Part shown: positions 62,203 to 64,000 of the stretch, piece by piece | Position numbering within the stretch: position 1 is the first letter of the stretch | How the letters are laid out: each line of letters opens with the position of its first letter | From: Halobacteriovoraceae bacterium | GTDB taxonomy: Bacteria; Bdellovibrionota; Bacteriovoracia; Bacteriovoracales; Bacteriovoracaceae | Direction: 5' to 3' | DNA: 64,000 nucleotides | Assembly (NCBI GenBank): GCA_002713145.1 | Contig: PAVS01000003.1 | Location: 104,744 to 168,743, forward strand | Notes under the pieces: generated by a model | Database searches by the model: none | Told to the model about the DNA's origin: nothing | What the model saw: only the letters and a program-made list of their open reading frames with translations | Program-made: the position numbers and the translations under genes

Positions 62203-63162
62203 TTGAATAACTTAATACAAAAGCTCGATATGCTTCATCCTCTTGTTGGAAATACCCCAGTGATTGCTTTATCACACAGTCACATTAATTTGTTTGCTAA
62301 GCTTGAGTATTATAATTTAACAGGAAGTGTAAAAGATCGTTCGGCTTATCATTCTCTTAGAAAAGCCGTTGAAAATGGGAACATTACGAAAGATACAGTC
62401 ATTGTTGAATCATCATCTGGAAATTTCGCTTCATCTTTGGCTCAGATATGCAACTTTCTAGAAATCAAGTTCATACCCGTTGTCGATCCAAACATATCAC
62501 CTTTGTATTTAGGTTTCCTCAGGAGCCTTTGTGAAGAAGTAGTCATGGTTAAAGATATGGACGAGTCGGGTGGCTACCTTAAGACAAGAATTAAGCGTGT
62601 TCATGACATTATCGACAGTATTTCCAATAGCTATTGGATAAATCAATATGAAAATCCCTATTGTGCCGAAGCTCATTACTTAGGTACTGCTAAAGAAATA
62701 TTTAATTTTAGCACTAGGCTAGACTACCTCTTCGTTGGAGTTAGCTCAGGAGGAACACTGAGTGGCGTTTCAAGGGGAGTGAGAGAGTTAAGTCCTAATA
62801 CAATGATAGTCGCTGTGGATATTGAAGGTTCTATGATCTTCCAAGCTCAACCTAAAGTAAGATTTATTCCTGGTATGGGCTCAAGTATCAGGCCTAAATT
62901 GCTAGATAGCTGCTGTATAGATAAAGTGGTGCATGTATCAGAATCAAATGTTGTTAAGGGGTGCAGGGCACTTCGAAATCAACATGGTATATTAGCTGGG
63001 GGTTCGTCGGGGGCTGTATATTTTGCGATAGATTCTTTTTTCAAAAATCATCCTTCAATTAAGGAGAAGCCAGAAGTGATGTTTCTCTGCCCAGACAGAG
63101 GAACAGCATATATTGAAACTGTTTACAACGATGAGTGGGTACGTTCTAAAGGATTAATCTGA
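62203..63162 (+). CDS. SbnA/cysteine-synthase-like PLP enzyme
   Basis: The 319-residue fold-type II PLP enzyme starts at a TTG after AGGAAGAAG. It has VGNTPVIAL, the PLP lysine in LTGSVKDRSA, ESSSGNFASSLAQ and GVSSGGTLSG. Several features fit SbnA (N-(2-amino-2-carboxyethyl)-L-glutamate synthase) better than CysK: VDIEGSMIF, RFIPGMGSS, HGILAGGSSGAV and CPDRGTAYIETVYNDEWV. SbnA works with SbnB to make 2,3-diaminopropionate for siderophores and antibiotics; no SbnB is seen here. The next gene is an EamA transporter two bases on. Confidence 0.82.
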   Translation: MNNLIQKLDMLHPLVGNTPVIALSHSHINLFAKLEYYNLTGSVKDRSAYHSLRKAVENGNITKDTVIVESSSGNFASSLAQICNFLEIKFIPVVDPNISPLYLGFLRSLCEEVVMVKDMDESGGYLKTRIKRVHDIIDSISNSYWINQYENPYCAEAHYLGTAKEIFNFSTRLDYLFVGVSSGGTLSGVSRGVRELSPNTMIVAVDIEGSMIFQAQPKVRFIPGMGSSIRPKLLDSCCIDKVVHVSESNVVKGCRALRNQHGILAGGSSGAVYFAIDSFFKNHPSIKEKPEVMFLCPDRGTAYIETVYNDEWVRSKGLI

Positions 63163-63164
63163 AC

Positions 63165-64000
63165 ATGATTCCACTTCTCGTGGGTATTGGTTCGGCCCTG
63201 TTATTTGCCATAATGAATATTATAGTAACTTATAAACTTGGATCGCTTGATCCGTTGATACTTCTTTTCTCTAGAGGGATGGTTGCAGTTATTCTCTTGG
63301 GGCCATTTGTAGTCAGAGATATTCCTTCTTTGTTTACACGAGCTGCTTTTTCAGTTCATCTTAGATCAGTCTTTGGGGCCATGGCAGTTATTTGTACGTT
63401 TTGGACTCTACAGAACACAAGTTCACTTCATGCTTCATTTTTAGCTAGTCTTGCTCCTATGTTTTTAATGATTTTGATTTTTATATTTTACGGAAATACT
63501 CTTAAATCAATTCAGCTTATAGGACTAGTTTGCGTTATTGTTGGAACATTGTTAGTTGCGGGAGGACCGAGTGCAAATGCTTCCAATGCTGTATGGTTAA
63601 TAGGAATAACTGGAGCATTCTTAAGCGCTCTTGCAATGCTTTTCCTCAAGGAAGCAACTTTATTGTTTTCACCACAGCTTATAGTTTTTAATTTTAGTGT
63701 CCTCTTTGTAATTGTAGGTTCTTATGGATTACTTACATTTGCTCCAAGCATATCCCTCGTCCTATGGCTTGGTCTCATGGGAATTTGTTCAGTCTTTGGT
63801 CAAGTCCTTATGACATTAAGCTACAAGCTGCTTGACCCCCAGATCGCTAATGCTTTCGGAAGATCGCTATTAATATGGGTCGGACTAATTGAATTCGTAA
63901 TGTTTGGAAGCAATCCAGGTATAATTGATTTTTCCGGCTACCTGATCTCATTAGTTGGCTTACTGGTGCTAACTGTAAGAAAGCCCTCATTCTTTATAAA
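63165..64000 (+). CDS. EamA/DMT-family transporter (cut by the window end)
   Basis: The frame is open from the ATG at 63165 to the window end (278 codons, no stop). It has about ten hydrophobic helices in two EamA halves: LLVGIGSALLFAIMNIIV and FGAMAVICTFWTLQNTSSLHASFLASLAPMF in the first, GITGAFLSALAMLFLKEA and FGQVLMTLSYKLLDPQIANAF in the second. These proteins export amino acids or metabolites. Its two-base gap to the SbnA-like gene suggests export or uptake of that enzyme's product. Confidence 0.85.
   Translation, partial: MIPLLVGIGSALLFAIMNIIVTYKLGSLDPLILLFSRGMVAVILLGPFVVRDIPSLFTRAAFSVHLRSVFGAMAVICTFWTLQNTSSLHASFLASLAPMFLMILIFIFYGNTLKSIQLIGLVCVIVGTLLVAGGPSANASNAVWLIGITGAFLSALAMLFLKEATLLFSPQLIVFNFSVLFVIVGSYGLLTFAPSISLVLWLGLMGICSVFGQVLMTLSYKLLDPQIANAFGRSLLIWVGLIEFVMFGSNPGIIDFSGYLISLVGLLVLTVRKPSFFI

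Noticed and set aside
1..64000. tRNA, rRNA or CRISPR
   Set aside because: No T-loop (GGTTCGANTCC-like) with flanking stems, no rRNA signature and no regularly spaced palindromic repeats were found by eye.

Overview
The window looks like chromosomal DNA from an AT-rich, Gram-negative member of the Bdellovibrionota, most likely a Bacteriovorax/Halobacteriovorax-type organism. This is inferred from gene content and protein style, not from a marker gene. Supporting signs are many short lipoproteins and exported proteins, a mitochondrial-like (spd-type) EF-G, a cdaA-cdaR-glmM operon in a cell that also carries Tat, MltA and M14 murein enzymes, and large pilin-like adhesins. Genes are tightly packed, with ATGA-type overlaps inside operons and several convergent pairs overlapping by 4-26 bp. 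I found no rRNA, tRNA, CRISPR array, complete insertion sequence or prophage.

Layout. 0.1-3.0 kb: small exported proteins, then a leftward trio (hypothetical, lipoprotein, 2Fe-2S ferredoxin-like). 3.2-3.3 kb: an ~80-nt promoter-to-terminator transcript whose three hairpin loops each carry GGA, a candidate CsrA-sequestering sRNA. 3.5-9.9 kb: MurQ-like SIS protein, tatA, queF, a ferrochelatase-MFS fusion, a divergent UbiA-like protein and an M14 peptidase lipoprotein. 10-12 kb: a PilZ-GAF-AAA-Fis regulator with degenerate AAA motifs. 12.1-18.0 kb: cdaA-cdaR-glmM-pdxJ-nnr-tsaE operon (c-di-AMP, peptidoglycan precursor, PLP, NADHX repair, t6A). 18.3-21.5 kb: Rrf2 regulator, NifS-like cysteine desulfurase, MetE-like protein and a hypothetical. 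21.6-27.5 kb: fusA, LysR, GNAT, mltA, hpd. 27.7-34.8 kb: four pilin-like genes, the last two being tandem ~870-955-aa cysteine-rich paralogues. 34.8-42.7 kb: NIF3, an MscS-like channel with an HPt gene, korAB, pgsA, nupC. 42.8-48.3 kb: a pantothenate/CoA operon (DUF2520 protein, panB, panC, coaC, coaB, coaX, panD) ending in a glycosyltransferase.

The most unusual region is 48.3-52.9 kb. A 50-codon gene ends in a Ser/Thr/Cys-rich tail (AFSFSASTMCMS). It sits against a PqqD-like recognition protein and a 351-aa protein that keeps nearly all the catalytic motifs of LanM lanthipeptide dehydratases, but lacks the usual N-terminal region and the LanC cyclase. Converging on it is an operon with an SdpB/HTTM-like membrane protein, a small SdpA-like protein and a membrane-bound spermidine-synthase-like protein. 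I propose this as a minimal, previously undescribed peptide-modification (RiPP) system. The core trio is well supported; the link to the Sdp-like operon is inference.

53-58.4 kb holds surface-glycan genes (GT2, RmlB-like dehydratase, GT-C transferase) and a beta-propeller lipoprotein. 58.5-60.1 kb is prfC. 60.1-61.3 kb is mostly non-coding, with a doublet repeat and a frameshifted YHS-domain gene. 61.3-64 kb has a CDF metal transporter, an SbnA-like PLP enzyme and an EamA transporter cut by the window end. CDS starts were moved to internal start codons wherever a Shine-Dalgarno sequence or an upstream gene overlap argued for it.
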